Positions 46,714-59,850 of a stretch of 64,000 nt of DNA are shown in pieces. This DNA comes from Tolypocladium sp. Sup5 PDA-1 (Eukaryota; Ascomycota; Sordariomycetes; Hypocreales; Ophiocordycipitaceae), in NCBI GenBank assembly GCA_000750105.3, contig JPHH03000095.1, positions 1-64,000 on the forward strand. The letters are read 5' to 3'. The position numbers and the translations under genes were made by a program. The notes beneath the pieces were generated by a model. That model did not search any database. It was not told where the DNA came from and saw nothing but the letters and a program-made list of their open reading frames with translations. Position 1 is the stretch's first letter. Every line of letters starts with the position of its first letter.

Positions 46714-48600
46714 ATGGCGTTCGCTAAACTAAGCCTCGACGTATTACTACTCGTAGCTAAGAGGCTATGTAACTTCGACCTCAACGCCCTATCTCGAACG
46801 AATAAGCAGATTCACATAGCGGCCAGCCATATTCTCTACACTCGCGATATATAGAGGGACCTTGTTATATCTATCTAATAGGCATTTTAGTAGGACAACG
46901 AGTAAACCATCGAGAGGGCTATTCGAACGAAAATAGCCAGCAACGAGGCTAGTAAAGAAGCCTATAGAGAAATTACTATATCGCTTCTCGGACCGCTAAT
47001 CCCGAGTAGATAGACTATCCTTACTTTTGCTATCTAACGAGGCTAACTTAATATCGTTCGATTACTACTCTACTATAGATTTAATATTAACGAGGCAACG
47101 AAAGAGGGCTATACCGCGCTCTATATAGCTATTAACAAGGAGAAGGACGAAATTATCACGGCCTTATTAAATTCTAGACGTCGTTATACCGATACTTCGC
47201 CACTCTTCCTAGCATTAAGGAACAGGCGTTAGTAGGCTATCGAGGCCATGATTAGGCGGGGCTTCGAGGCAAATAAAAAGAAAGGAGAAGAATCGCTTCT
47301 CGAGCTTGCGATCAATCACTAGGAAGAAGAACGGGTTCGCCTGCTCCTAGAACTTAGTATCAACGTCGACTACCTAAGCAAAGATCGTAGTAGAACGCCA
47401 CTTATGCACGCCGTCGCAAAAGGATAGGTTAGGGCTATGAAGTTGCTTTTATAAAAGGGTGCAAGCGTTAACTCTCGCGACTCTTATAGGACGACGCCAC
47501 TGCTCGAAGCCGTCGTCTAAGGGCACGTTAGCGTCGTGGATACGCTGCTTTATAACGGCGCTAACGTAATATCACGAGATAAGCTCGGTAATTTTCCTCT
47601 TTTGCTTATAGCTTTGCATAGGAATGTTTAGATTATTCATAGGCTTTTGAAAACCCGCGATATCGGCCTTGAATCTTATAGCATTAATAGCCGCACGCCA
47701 CTCCTAAAAGCCATCGTAAGAGGGCACGTTAGCGCTGTTAACGCACTGCTTAATAACGGAGCTAACGTAACGTCACGAGACAAGTTTAGCGATATTGCTC
47801 TTTTGCTTATAGCTAGGTATAGGAATATTTAGATTATTTATAGGCTCTTAAAGGTTCGCGGCGTTAACCTTAAATCTTTCGATACTCATAGCCGCACCCT
47901 ACTCCTAAAAGCCGTCGCGCGAGGGCATGTTAGAGTCGTTAACGCACTGCTTAATAACGGCGCTAACGTAACGTCACGAGACAAGTTCGGCGATACTCCT
48001 CTTTTACTTATAGCCGGGCATGGGAACATTTAGATTATTCATAGGCTCTTAGAAGATAGCGACGTCAACCCTAACTCTCGTAATAATAATAGTCGAACAC
48101 TACTCTTAAAAGCTATATCCAAATAGCAACATAGCGTCATTAACGTACTCCTTAATTCGAACGTTGCTACTACATATATTAATAATTTCGGTTACATAGC
48201 AGTCTCTCTTCGAAATCCTTAGTAGGGAACGTCGCTAACCTTCTCCTTTAGAAAACAAGTACACCAAGCATATTTCTACGCCAAGCCGCTAAAATAGGTA
48301 ATATAAAAATAGTTAATTACCTACTAAAAGCGGGTCTACCTCTAGATAAAAGAGACTTAGACGGGCGCATAGCCCTTTCGTAGGTAGCTTATCAAGGACA
48401 CGAAAGAGTTATTGAGCTACTGCTCAAAACTAGGGCTATAGGCGTTAATTCAAAAGATCACAATAGCCAAACACCTCTTTTTTTAGCCGTAGAAAAGAAC
48501 CATAGCCGCATTATTCGTGCGCTTGTGGGCGCCGGTGCTAACGTAGATCTAAAAGATAACTCGGGACGAACACTATAATAGTAGCAACGAGCCTTAAACC
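46714..48600 (+). pseudogene. F-box/ankyrin-repeat protein, RIP-inactivated
   Basis: The start is intact: MAFAKLSLDVLLLVAKRLCN then FDLNALSRTNKQIHIAASHI, an F-box-like N-terminus (residues about 1-45). Ankyrin repeats fill the rest, for example TILTFAIQRGQLNIVRLLLY, TPLMHAVAKGQVRAMKLLL and, at the end, TPLFLAVEKNHSRIIRALVG before stops at about 48577. Between 47494 and about 48100 a 201-bp unit (two ankyrin repeats, HVSAVNALLNNGANVTSRDK) is repeated in tandem three times. Stops are RIP-type except for one probable frameshift near 48.2-48.3 kb. F-box/ANK proteins usually pair SKP1 ubiquitin ligase binding with substrate binding; the target is unknown. Expected length is about 625 residues. Confidence 0.85.
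47494..48100 (+). repeat. 201-bp tandem repeats inside the ankyrin gene
   Basis: Corresponding points (ACGCCAC/ACGCCACTC/ACCCTACTC/ACACTACTC) fall at 47494, 47695, 47896 and 48097, exactly 201 bp apart. Each unit codes 67 residues, two ankyrin repeats. High similarity between units points to recent internal duplication. Confidence 0.88.
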
Positions 48601-49089
48601 CAAAACCCGCTAGGGGACTGCCGCGACAGAGTCGAAGTAGGAAGCGGAAACTTCGAGCCGAATAATATAAACGCAATTATTAGTCTAGAAAATAAGGCAT
48701 AGGTTCCGCTCGTATCGCGTAGAACTTTATTCTAGTATACTCTCGTGGATTCTTACTAAGCCATTATCTATTATATTAGGTCCTAATATAAGAATTTCTA
48801 GTCCGTGCGCGCCTCCCTAATTAATTATTAGGTCCAAATATAAGAGATAGTAGCCCATATACACGATAATCCTATATCACGAGGCGTGCTTCTCTAGCCA
48901 CTAGGGAGGCACTATTAGGGATAGCGCTCTCGATATAATAGTCGCCGAGTACGAAGCGCATACACCCTTTACTACTCTAATATAGCGAAACTTAGCCGTA
49001 TCGCTTATAGCCCTTAGCATTATAGCATCTCATCTCCCGGGACATAGGCCGCTCGCGATCGGGCTGGCTTTCTCATTATAGCAGAGACT
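48601..49089. other. No gene assigned
   Basis: Spacer between the plus-strand ankyrin gene and a minus-strand relic; therefore probably the shared 3' flank of convergent genes. Nothing else recognised. Confidence 0.45.
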
Positions 49090-49950
49090 ATGAACTATTT
49101 GCAACTATTCTAGTTATATCCGTTAAAGTAGCATCGTCTTCCTCGCCTATCGCGCCCGCCGCCTCGATAGCGGGTATAAATAAGAAGCGTGTTACCGTGT
49201 CGTTCCTTCTAGCCCCCATAAACACTCCCTACGGGGCTTGCTTAGACTTTATGCGAGAATCTCCGTTATTCTCTAGTAGTTCCTCGGCTACTAACGACGG
49301 GTCGCTCCGCGGCTTAAGCTCTATTTTTCTTCATTAGCTCTCTTTCTCCTAACGCACTCTTTTCAATACTCGATTAAGTTTTAACTCTTCCGTTGCCTCT
49401 CTTTTAATTATCGCAGAGTAGCCCGTCGCTGCTATTCTTTCTTTATAAGCAGTTCTAACTACATTTAGCTCTATCTAACTTTTGCCTACTCGGCCGCAAT
49501 AAGAGCCCTGAGCCGGTCTAATCTTATCCCCTTAATCTCAAACTCTCGTCTTAGCGCAATTTATGGCCGGCTATAAATATCACGCAACTATTAATCGCGA
49601 CCCCTCTAAATCTACGAGATAGATAACCTTCCCGGGACTACCTATATTATAGCGCGATATATCTCCGCTATATAACCGCTAGACGCTATATTCCGATAGC
49701 GTAGCACTATCAAAGACCTCGCGAGGTGCGTCTAGATATTCATCGCGTTATTTCATACTACGATAACCGCCGTAAACTCGAAGATCTCTCCTAGCCAAGC
49801 TACCCTCCGAGCCTATATAGATAGAGGCATATCAGTAAGTACCTATACCGCATAGAAAATTACGAGTGTATTATATAAGTAGCGCGAGCCGCCCGCGTTA
49901 ACGAGATAGCTCCTCTATGTTACTATATTATAGTCTAGTATACCGTTACC
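49090..49950 (-). pseudogene. Relic of a possible membrane protein, unknown family
   Basis: One minus frame is open except for TAG/TAA/TGA stops at expected Trp or Gln: YLYNTLVIFYAV-VLTDMPL, ARRVAWLGEIFEFTAVIVV, SYIAEIY-like SSGYIAEIYRAII, then LRREFEIKGIRLDRLRALIA. The tail includes KREATEELKLNRVLKRVR and PRSDPSLVAEELLENNGDSR. The first part has hydrophobic stretches that could span a membrane; the later part is charged. I do not recognise the family. Frames in the two halves differ, so either an intron or an indel lies near 49.48 kb. Confidence 0.45.
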
Positions 49951-50215
49951 TATGCCGGTATCCCGTAACGCCGTTTACGGCTATATTTAACGGATTTGGC
50001 AGCCTATAGTATTCTAGAGGTAGTTGGTTTAGGTAGTGCCGATTATTGCTTCTATTCTACGCGGTAGAGGTAGTTATTAGCTAATAACTTCGAAGTGCCT
50101 ACTAATAGCAATCGTATTACAAGGGGCTCGGCTAGTATTTATTTAAAAAGCAGGTGCCGTGGTATATAGTATATTATCTATCTTTATTAATATCTACCTG
50201 CAGGCTTAATTAACC

Positions 50216-50936
50216 ATGCTTCTAGCTGCCTAGAGATATATCCCTCTCGAGATCCTTTAGCATATTGCCGCTCTTTCTAATATTCCTCCCAAGGTCGCGC
50301 ACTCGCTTCGTTTTTCTCTTCTAGCGCACGTTAAGCAAAAGTATAGAGTATGGGGCGTAATTTTTAAAAGCTACGAGTGGGTAGATGAGGCTTTACGCGC
50401 TAGCGATAAACCTATTCTCGTTAGGTACGATTTACATAAACTTTTAGAATATAATATAAGAATCTCGGAGCCCACGTACCTAGCACTCGTTACCTTATCT
50501 TTCGGATACTAGGCTTTATTAATAAAATGCCTACGAGACTATATCATTCACGAATATAGACGCACGAGTAGCTATTATAATATTGCCTTCCATAACCATA
50601 ATATCACGCTAAGCATTCGATATCTAAATGATCCCACACCACTAAAGCCCATTAATGTTAGGTGGCCTGAATTACTAAGTATATCTACCTCGGATAGTCG
50701 ACGCTTAGCTTACTAGTTTTAGGGGAAGAAAGTTAAGAGCATAAACGACGTAGTTAGTCTAGGTAGAAAAGTAAAGAGTAAAGACTCTATTTCGTTAATT
50801 TATATAATTAGCGTCTTATATCCTAATAGTAACTAGAGAGATATCTTATTCTATAGGGCTCTTATAGGGGATCTCTTTATCTAAGGAGACAATACTATAG
50901 AGTAGCGGTACTGCGGAGACTATAACCGTTACTTTT
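50216..50936 (+). pseudogene. Unidentified protein gene, RIP-inactivated
   Basis: From an intact ATG the frame reads MLLAAQRYIPLEILQHIAAL (Q where TAG), then VAHSLRFSLLAHVKQKYRVW, PTYLALVTLSFGYQALLIKC and PTPLKPINVRWPELLSISTS; it continues to about 50936. The start resembles a short F-box (PLEILxHI), the rest is alpha-helical in character. About 240 codons, all breaks RIP-type. I cannot name the family; similar F-box-like orphan proteins are common in fungal accessory DNA. Confidence 0.55.
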
Positions 50937-52419
50937 AAAGAAGATTATGCGGGGTTTTGCAAAGGCCGAGGATAGATACGTGCTAGGCCTATGCGATAAA
51001 GGGTCTGCTATTAGCACCCGATATCTTGCTTTAAGCCGCTACATAAGTTAAAATAAAGAACTCTCGACCTACTTCCGCTTTAGAGAAACCGTCACGGTAT
51101 ATATATCATATAGCTAGCTATAGTATCCGTGGCTCTGTTATCTACGGGTGGGCTCGTGCTATAGCGTACTCTAGGGGCCGAAAGGTATTAGATTAATACC
51201 GGCTGTCCCTCGGATAGTTAAACGATCCCCCCCCCCCCCGGGGTACCTAGAATTATCCTATAAGATTCTATACTAGTTAATTACTTAATATTAGGCTATA
51301 GCAGAGACCGGAAGATTATAAGATAAATTATTAAAGAACTTACACGAGGAAACTATAGAATACTTTAAACCGTAAACTATATCGTATACGTCTAGCTTTT
51401 GGACTAAGGATAGGTTATAATATCGGAACGGCCAGAATAACTCAATAGCCTATAAACTAGGCACTAGCCCTATAATCTCTAACAAGTGTTCAAAGCTTTA
51501 CGCTAATTTTGCCCGTCCCGCGTCCTCGGCGTCCTTAAGCTCTGCCTTTACGAGGTCTAGCTCTCTAATAACCTATTAAGATAAAGTAACTTAAGTATAG
51601 CGCAAAAAGCTAATCGACTTATTAATAACTTTGAGATAAGTAGTATTCTTAATAAGCTAATACTTGCATGCCCTGCATAGATCGAAGACGTTATTGCATT
51701 CTCTATAGGGATCCGTAAGTATTATATTCATGCATTATACGAGTAACTTACATTATAAGGCAGTATAGTCTAGCTTATTCAGAGAGCTTCTATACTTCTT
51801 AGATAAAGCACGCGACTTCTATAGCTTCTGCCTTTATAGCCGCCTCTATAGCCGTCTTTATAGCCGTAAGTCGGTACTTCTCTATAAGAGCAGGCAGAGA
51901 GCCTCCACGGGGTTATATTTAGATAATATAGTAGAGAGATATTCTTATAGATGTGTTAGATAACCTGTTAATCGTTTTACGGAGAGCGTTAATGTCTAGA
52001 GGGAGCCTTGCGAAATCCATGATAGCGGTTTAGGCTAGGACCGAGTACTACGGGAGCTTGGCCTTAGTTCTAGAAGGTCCCGCCTTATATAGTAGGGTCC
52101 GTTATAAGTGTTAGAATCTTTAAAAATAGGCTACTTTCCTGCCGAATATGGCTTAATAGGTTAGATAATGCGAAAATGCGAGTTTTCTATAACGGCTGGT
52201 TTTGGACACGGTCGCAGAAATGCTATAGGTATTTTAATATTAGGAGACGCGCAAGAATTTAGATTCCTTACTATAACATAGTAGCGGTTTATCCTAATAG
52301 TAAGGCGGCTACTTATATTATATTTAATTTATATAAACCGGTTCTGACTTATATAGGCGTTATCTTAGGCGCGGGTTATTAACCAATACAACTTCTCTAT
52401 ATATCTAACATTAGTGTAA
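50937..52419. other. No gene assigned; contains a C13 run
   Basis: Thirteen consecutive C at 51227-51239. The rest is partly RIP-mutated with many stops in all frames. Short coding-like scraps occur on the plus strand near 51.5 kb but cannot be assigned. Confidence 0.5.
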
Positions 52420-53024
52420 AAAGATATATATCCTATATAAGAGATACGGCTAGGCGAAATCTATAATAAGGTTTATCGTCCTATTATAAACGGGACTAGG
52501 GTTTCGATTAAAATTACGATAAATACCGAAGTTAGCTAGTAATACGATAACTCTCTACGCATTAGCACCTTTAACTTAAGCCCGCTAACGCAATTTAAGT
52601 ACGCATACATCCCTTCGCAACTCCCTACGGATCTATACTATAATATATCATACGTAAATGATATCGAACCGTAGCAGTTCTATAGCTATGGATTCGAACT
52701 TTAGTCGGGTTTAGTAGATTGCGTGCCTATATCCTATAGGCTAAATTACGACGCTTTCTATCCTAGCGTTTATAACTAGCCTTATAACAACTACGCAATA
52801 AAGGGATACTATAGTAATATAGAACTAAGTCTTATTTTATATAGTAGCAATTAGATATAGATGCGATAAAACTTTACTCGCTCGGTACTCGTCGTTCTCG
52901 CAAAACGTACACCTTGCCTATATATTGCTTAGAACAAAGCCTAATCTACTTTAGCCCCTTTTCGATACTTAATTCGCGATAATATATAAGAACCTGTCGA
53001 TTAAGTTAGTTTACAGAGGACATA
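52420..53024 (+). pseudogene. Unidentified gene fragment cut by family D insertion
   Basis: One plus frame is open apart from TAA/TAG: YNKVYRPIINGTRVSIKITI, STFNLSPLTQFKYAYIPS, QFYSYGFELQSGLVDCVPIS, SYRLNYDAFYPSVYN, TRSVLVVLAKRTPCLYIAQN. The many Tyr, Asn and Ser residues and NGT/NIS-type sites suggest a secreted or cell-surface protein. Family unknown. Element D is inserted at 53025 within or just after it. Confidence 0.5.
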
Positions 53025-53457
53025 TGTTACGACCCAGGCTAACGGGCCACGGGATGGGCCGGCTGTGCAGGCGCTAGTGCGGGCTGCACGGAACAATAGT
53101 CGGAACGATTAACCAATGAACGGTGGATCGGTGCGATCCACGGGATAGATCGTGCGATCCATTAGATAGATTATTAACGATCTATGGATTATTAGTAATC
53201 CATAGATCATAACGATCTAAGGGATCGTAGTAATCCCTAGGAGCGGCAGCGATCTATTACTAATATATAGGACCCCCCAATTTCCTCACCATAGTATAGA
53301 TACCTCGCTAGCTTTCAATAATACTCTTTAGTTACGATCTACTATCCAGGACATTCGATCCATTACTATCGTAACAAGACTAGCCCAGTGCTACGCCCTA
53401 ACCTCACCTACTAATATAAACCTGCCGGTTTATCCCTTAGGAACCCAAACCGTTACA
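53025..53457 (+). repeat. Element D 5' LTR (433 bp)
   Basis: TGTTACGACC...CCGTTACA. It keeps most CA/TG. It contains a cluster of short inverted repeats built on GATC (GGATCGGTGCGATCC, AGATCGTGCGATC, and GATC-containing arms around 53180-53215). Confidence 0.96.
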
Positions 53458-53600
53458 CATTAAAAGCTCTTATTTAGAAGGTCATAGCGTTACCCTAAGC
53501 AATACTTAACACTATCGAAATAGCACCACTAACTAAACCTAGATCGAGCACTAACCCCTAAGGGAAGGCACCACTACCCCCTATAAAACCTACCGATAAA

Positions 53601-55420
53601 ATGGAAATCTTAGACGACGAGTTAGATAACGATACCCCGGATACGAATAAGGAACTCTAGGATAAAGTCCACCGCCTTTAGCGACAAGTCAATAACTTAG
53701 TCGCCCTCTAGGAGGAATAGACTAAGATATACTAAACCTAGGTCAACGAGCTCCATTCCCTCGCTAATACCGCTATTAAGGGAAAGGACCCCAGAGAGGT
53801 CCTCAAGCTAAAAATACCCTAACCCTTTAACGGCACTATAAGAATACTCTAGCCATTTATTACTCAAATACGAGCATACTTTATATACTTCCTAACCTAG
53901 TTTCGCCACGAAATAGCGAAAGTGCACTTCGTAGCCGGAAACCTTTCTAGCTTAGTAGCTATATAGTTTAAACTAACCCTACGCGATTTCGTCGCTAACG
54001 TAGCAATAGGGGCATATAAACTAGAAACCAATAAGATCCTTAATAACTACTACGAGTTCGAGGAAGCCTTACGATAAGTATTTAGGAATATAGACGAAGA
54101 AAGGGACGCTAAGAATAAACTTAATAATCTCCGATAGAAAGGATCCGCGTTAGATTACGCGGCAACCTTCTAATAAATCATTTCGAAGATTCTATAAGAA
54201 TAGACTCACCTAATAGGAGCCTTCTATTCGGGATTAAAGGAGGACGTTAAGGACGAACTCTATAAAGAAGAGCGACCCAATACCTTAGCCAAATACATCG
54301 CTATAGCTATACGCATCGACGATAGATAGTATAAGAGACGCGAAGAGAGGAGGTACGTAAGAAAAGGGTAGAATAGAAACCCTACCCGCTACTTTAGTAA
54401 CTCTCGATAAAAGCATAAAGAACCTATTATACGCTATAACAACTCTAGTCTAGGACGAATAGACTTAGACATAATATAGAAAACCAAGCTAAAGGAAGGC
54501 AAGAAATACTATAACTACGGGAAGTTCGGATACTTCGCCCGCGAATATAAATAACCTAAGAAGATTAGATAGAAGCTAATACCGGAAGGTAAGAAGTACC
54601 TTAACGCTACTAATAAGGAACTAGTTAACCACGATAACCTAAACTAGACCGCGTGCTATAATAATAACTATAACACGCACCTCTTAGATAAATAAGGTAG
54701 CGGATAGTTCCCTAGGGAACTAAAAGGAAGCAGAACTATCGCTATAATAGGAAGACGAGGAGTCTCTGGGTTACGAGGCGTAACCGATAGACGAAGGCTT
54801 AAACAATAACAAAATAAATATATAGAATTCCTATATCTAGGAGGAGTATCTAATAAATAGATACGATAAAATAGAAAGAAATTCTAGGAAGATATACGCT
54901 AATTACACTAGATCGAACGATAATATCGCTACTAAGAAGAAGAGCGATATAGAATAATCGCCGAAGCAAAATAATAATTATAGTTAATAGAAGAAGAAGA
55001 AAGGCTAGAGATATTTAATAACGCGAAGTAATACTCTAAATCTAATAACGAATAGAGCATTAACGATACTAGCTCCGAAGACGAAAACTATACGCCTAGC
55101 ATAACCGAGGACGGATAATTAAAAGTACCGATACTCTATCGGGAAAACGCGACCCTCGGAGCCTTGCTTAAAGGAAAGGAAATATTAAATAACGATATAG
55201 AAACGAGCGCTATAACCGATATCGGTATATAAATAGAGCCAGAACCTCTTATAGAGATATAATAATCCGCTCTTATCTAATACGAACCCGCGCCTAAAGG
55301 CAGAGACTACGCTATTACTATTATCGCGACTAACACGATAAACGCGATCGCAAGAGACGCACACCCACAAATAGAATATAAAGATAATCCTAAGGTTATA
55401 CCTAGGCATAAGTTATATAC
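53601..55420 (+). pseudogene. Element D gag, RIP-inactivated
   Basis: Intact ATG at 53601: MEILDDELDNDTPDTNKEL, a coiled N-terminus, then the capsid region (FNGTIRILQPFITQIRAYFI, FLTQFRHEIAKVHFVAGNLS). A zinc knuckle follows at 54501-54560: CYNCGKFGHFAREC in the family, here with its Cys and His codons turned to Tyr (KYYNYGKFGYFAREY). The C-terminal part is acidic and charged. Stops are TAG/TAA for Gln or Trp. Gag forms the particle and packages element RNA; the zinc knuckle loss alone would abolish packaging. Confidence 0.88.
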
Positions 55421-55429
55421 GTAAATTTC

Positions 55430-58400
55430 ATAGGCCTTATACATCTACCTAGATTATTAAATATATTTCCGAACTAAGGCACGACACGACGTATTCCCCA
55501 CTAGGTAGAAGGGACACGCCGTTATTAACTTATATATATTAAATAACCTATATAAATAAAGGGCAACTACGCGATACGTATCGCATAAGGTAATTATCCT
55601 AGAACTAAACGAAAACATACCCCTTAAATACCAAAGCGATTAGTTAATTAATAGGATATATATATTACTCACTTACTATATATATACCTTTAGGAAGGTA
55701 TAGGAGTAGCACCGATATATATAGCAAGGATATCCTATTACTCGATAAATTATCCACGCACCGATATACGATAGAGAAAGTTATAGGGATTGCCCCTTAC
55801 TAGGATACCCTAAATATATAAGAGAAAAAGCATAAGAATAGCATATTAATATATAGGGAATACTAAAACCCTACGAAATATATCGATAAATAATCGACGA
55901 ATAATAGCAAGAAGGATATATTAGACCTATCTAAATAGCGCTAAAGCATTAAAAGAATAAGGGACTTCTTAACATATATTACGAAAAATCGGTATTATAA
56001 CCCGAATACTACTAGAAATATATAGTTAATTACGAGAACGCTAATTATAGGAAGCATAAAGAGGACTCTAAGGAGATCTAGCATATGCTCGAGGAAATAC
56101 GCTAAAATAACTTTAACTTCTAGAACGCAAGAGGAAAGCTAGGACATAAGCATTAGTATAACGAACTAAAGAAGCTCATCGACAAAGAAAAATCAGACTA
56201 GGATTTAAAAAACAAGGCACGCTATCTATAAAAGGGCTATAGACTAGCATATAATAAAGAGATCCAAGGACCCTATATATAATAGAAATAAGTTATAGTA
56301 ATAAAACGGTATTAGATGTCTAGATTATAGGATATCGTATATAAGTATTATTAGATAGTAGCGCGATAGGCAATTATATTTCACTAAGAGTTATAAATTA
56401 TTACCGACTCCTATAGACGTAAAAGGAAGAGCTATATACGCTCTAAAATATCGAAGGAGAATCCTTTAAGTATAATAACGGAATTATCGATATAGAGATT
56501 AATTACCTCGATATCTTAATTTAAGGACGACGAGAATAAGCTAACTTCGACGTTATAGATATATTAGGGCACGACCTAGTGCTAGGATACCTATAGCTAT
56601 AGGGAAGTAACCCGATAATTAACTAGAGGATAGGCTAACTACGTTAGAACGAGAACGCAGCCCCCTAAGATTAGAAGATTAGAAAAGAAGTAAAATTTCA
56701 CGACGACTTAGTTACTAAAGCAAGGATATATAAACTACCCCTCTTAAATAAGACATTATAGGCGATAAAGACCCAAGTAATAACTAATACGGCTCTATAA
56801 CCTAGCATATAATATAAATAAAATAAAGGAAAGAACTAGAAGATCCGAAGAGTTATTACCGCTCTTAGGAGAGACCTCGAATAAATTAACGATAATATCG
56901 AATCGATAAACAATAGCCTATCGGAAGATAGAATAAAGAACATTCTAATAGAATACTATAGGTATAAATAACTATTCGAGGAAGAACTCGAAACAGGACT
57001 ACTAGAACATAGTTAATAGGATTATAAGATCTACCTTAAAGAAGGAATAATACCCTTATTCTATAAAATATATAACCTTAACGAAAAGTAACTCGAAACG
57101 CTACGCGACTATATCGACGAAAATCTAAAGAAAGGATATATATAGCTATTAATATCCAAAGCAGGATATCTAGTTATATTCGTCCTAAAGAAGAATAGAA
57201 AACTCTAACTTATTACTAATTACTAATATATTAACGCCGATACTATTAAAGACCGTATACTACTACCTCTTATCTCGGAGATAAAAGATAGGTTAGCTAG
57301 TATAAAGTAGTTTACGGCGCTCGACCTTAAAGGAGCCTATAACCTTATTAAAATAAAAAAAGGACACGAATAGATAATAGCTTTCCGGACGAAATTCGGA
57401 CTATTTAAGTACTTAGTAATGCCCTTCGGGCTTACTAATACGCTAGTAACCTTTTAGCAAATAATCAATAATATCCTACGCGAATATCTCGATATATTCA
57501 TAGTAGTATACCTCGACGATATCCTAATCTTCTCGAGAAATTTAGAAGAATATAAGGAACACGTTTATAAGGTACTATAAGTACTCTAGAATACGAAGTT
57601 ACTAGTTAAGCTAGAGAAAAGCAAGTTCTATATATAGGAAATAGACTTCCTCGGATATACTATTATCCTAGGGGAAATATAAATATAATAAGATAAGATT
57701 AAGGTAATCTAGGAGTAGCTAACGCCTACTAACGTTAAGGAAGTTCAGGGTTTTAATAGATTCGCTAACTACTACCGATACTTTATTAAGGGAATAAGCG
57801 TATATACGATACCGCTTTATAACCTAACGAAGAAAGAAATAACCTTTATATAGAAACTAGAAACTAAATAAGTATTTTAGAAGATTAAGGATCTAATTAC
57901 TTTAGAACTAGTCCTTACTATCTTTAACTTAGAGTTATAAGTTAAACTCGAAATAGACGCCTCTAACTAAGGGTTAGGAGCATAAATCGGATAGCGAGAT
58001 AAGAATAGGAAACTAAGGCCAATAGCGTTCTATTCTAAGAAACTATCCGGCGCCGAACTTAACTACCCTATCTACGATAAAGAATTCCTCGCTATTATTA
58101 ACGCCTTTAAGGAATAGAGATACTATCTCCTAGGAAGCAAGTATAAGGTTAAGGTTTACACTAACTATAAGAATATCGCATATTTCGCTATAACTCAATA
58201 ACTTAGTAGACGATAGATTAGATAGGTAGAATATCTCTTAGAATTCGACTACGAGATTATCTATCGCAAGGGATCTAAAAACGGACGAGCAGACGCTCTT
58301 AGTAGAAGACCTAATTATAGCTCGGGAGAAGCCCCTAACGCGGGATAGATCCTAGAGCTTAATAAGGAAATAGGCAACTACTAATAGAAATAACTAAACA

Positions 58401-59850
58401 TAGTATTTAAGGTATAAGACGACGACCTAATATTCTAGAAAATTAAGGAATAGATAGAAGAATACGTTATATATATCTAAGAAATACCTAACGAATACGA
58501 TATAGAATATTCTAATATACCTATATATAACGATAAGATATAGTTACTACTGCTATTACGGGAAGAAACTATTAAGGAGTTCTATAAATACCTAATATAT
58601 AGATATTAAGGAATTAGGAAAATAATAGAACGAATACGACGAAAATTCGATTTTTCTAGAATAAAGGAAACTATTAAAGAGGTAATCGGTAAGTATGCCC
58701 TTTACGCACGAAGCAAAGCCTTACGATATAAACTATATAGAGAACTAAAACTATTACTAGTTCTAGTTAAACTATAGGACTCGATCGCTTTTAACTATAT
58801 TACGAAGCTATTATTATTAAGGGAACCTATAATAAAGGTAGAATATAATAGTATCTTCGTAGTTATAGATCGACTTACTAAGTATAGGTACTTTATCCTA
58901 TATAAGGAAGTAAGTAATATAGAAGATCTTATATATATATTCCTAAGGATAATCGTATATAATTATAGATTACTAAACGAGATTATCTCTAATAGAGGAA
59001 CTATATTTACTACGAACTTCTAGCAAGCATTAATAGCTTAGCTTAGCACGAAATATAAGCTTAGCACGGCCTACTACCCTTAGACAGATAGGCAGACCGA
59101 ACGGTTAAACTAAATACTTAAATAGTACCTTCGTTATTATATTAACTACGGATAGGACGACTAGGTTAAATGGTTACTAATAGTATAATTGGCTTATAAT
59201 AGCTTAATTACGGAAGCTACGAAGGTTTTACTATCGTACGCTAACTTCGGGTATAACCCTAAAGTATACTAAGTTATACGACAAGGACTATAGGCAGAAC
59301 GAGCTATACTCTAAGTAGATAAACTAAAGGAACTTTATGAAGAAATAAAGAAAGAACTCGAATATGTTAGATAAAGGATATCGATATACGCTAATAAAAA
59401 AAGATTAAAGGGACTAATCTTTCGGGAGGGAGATATAGTCTACTTACTTCGACGAAATATTAAAATAAAGCGACTAAGCGATAAATTAGATTTTAAGAAA
59501 CTTAGACCGTTTCTAGTTAAGAAAGTTATTTCGATAACTAACTACGAACTTTTACTACCTAAAACGATAAAGATATACCCTATCTTTTATATTTCGCTAC
59601 TCGAGATAGCACTATAAGACGCAGAAACACAAGACTATATCGAAGTCATAGATAATAATAAATACGAAGTCGAATAAATACTAGATACTAGGAAATATAA
59701 TAAAATCCAATAATAGTTAGTTAAGTAGAAAGGATATAGATACGAGGAAAACACCTAGGAACCCGCTAAATATCTTAAGAACTGCCGGCCGTTGCTAAGG
59801 CAGTTCCGCTAGACTTACGAATAGATACTAGAGGACCTATATCTATAAGG
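55430..59850 (+). pseudogene. Element D pol (PR-RT-RH-IN-chromodomain), RIP-inactivated
   Basis: Pol is in a different frame from gag (codon phase 2 against 0), consistent with a minus-one shift or separate expression. Protease-like FDVIDILGHDLVLGYL lies near 56.55 kb. Reverse transcriptase follows at about 57.1-57.7 kb, with the catalytic box IVVYLDDILIFSRN near 57500-57540 unmutated. RNase H comes next (LEIDASN, AFYSKKLSGAELNYPIYDKE). Integrase lies at about 58.5-59.4 kb (FVVIDRLTKYRYF, STAYYPQTDRQTERLNQ). The chromodomain is at 59660-59790 (KYEVEQILDTRKYNK, then KGYRYEENT-EPAKYLKNCRP). All breaks are RIP-type. Confidence 0.92.

Noticed and set aside
48458..48676. Minus-strand frame of 72 codons
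   Set aside because: Antisense to the last ankyrin repeats.
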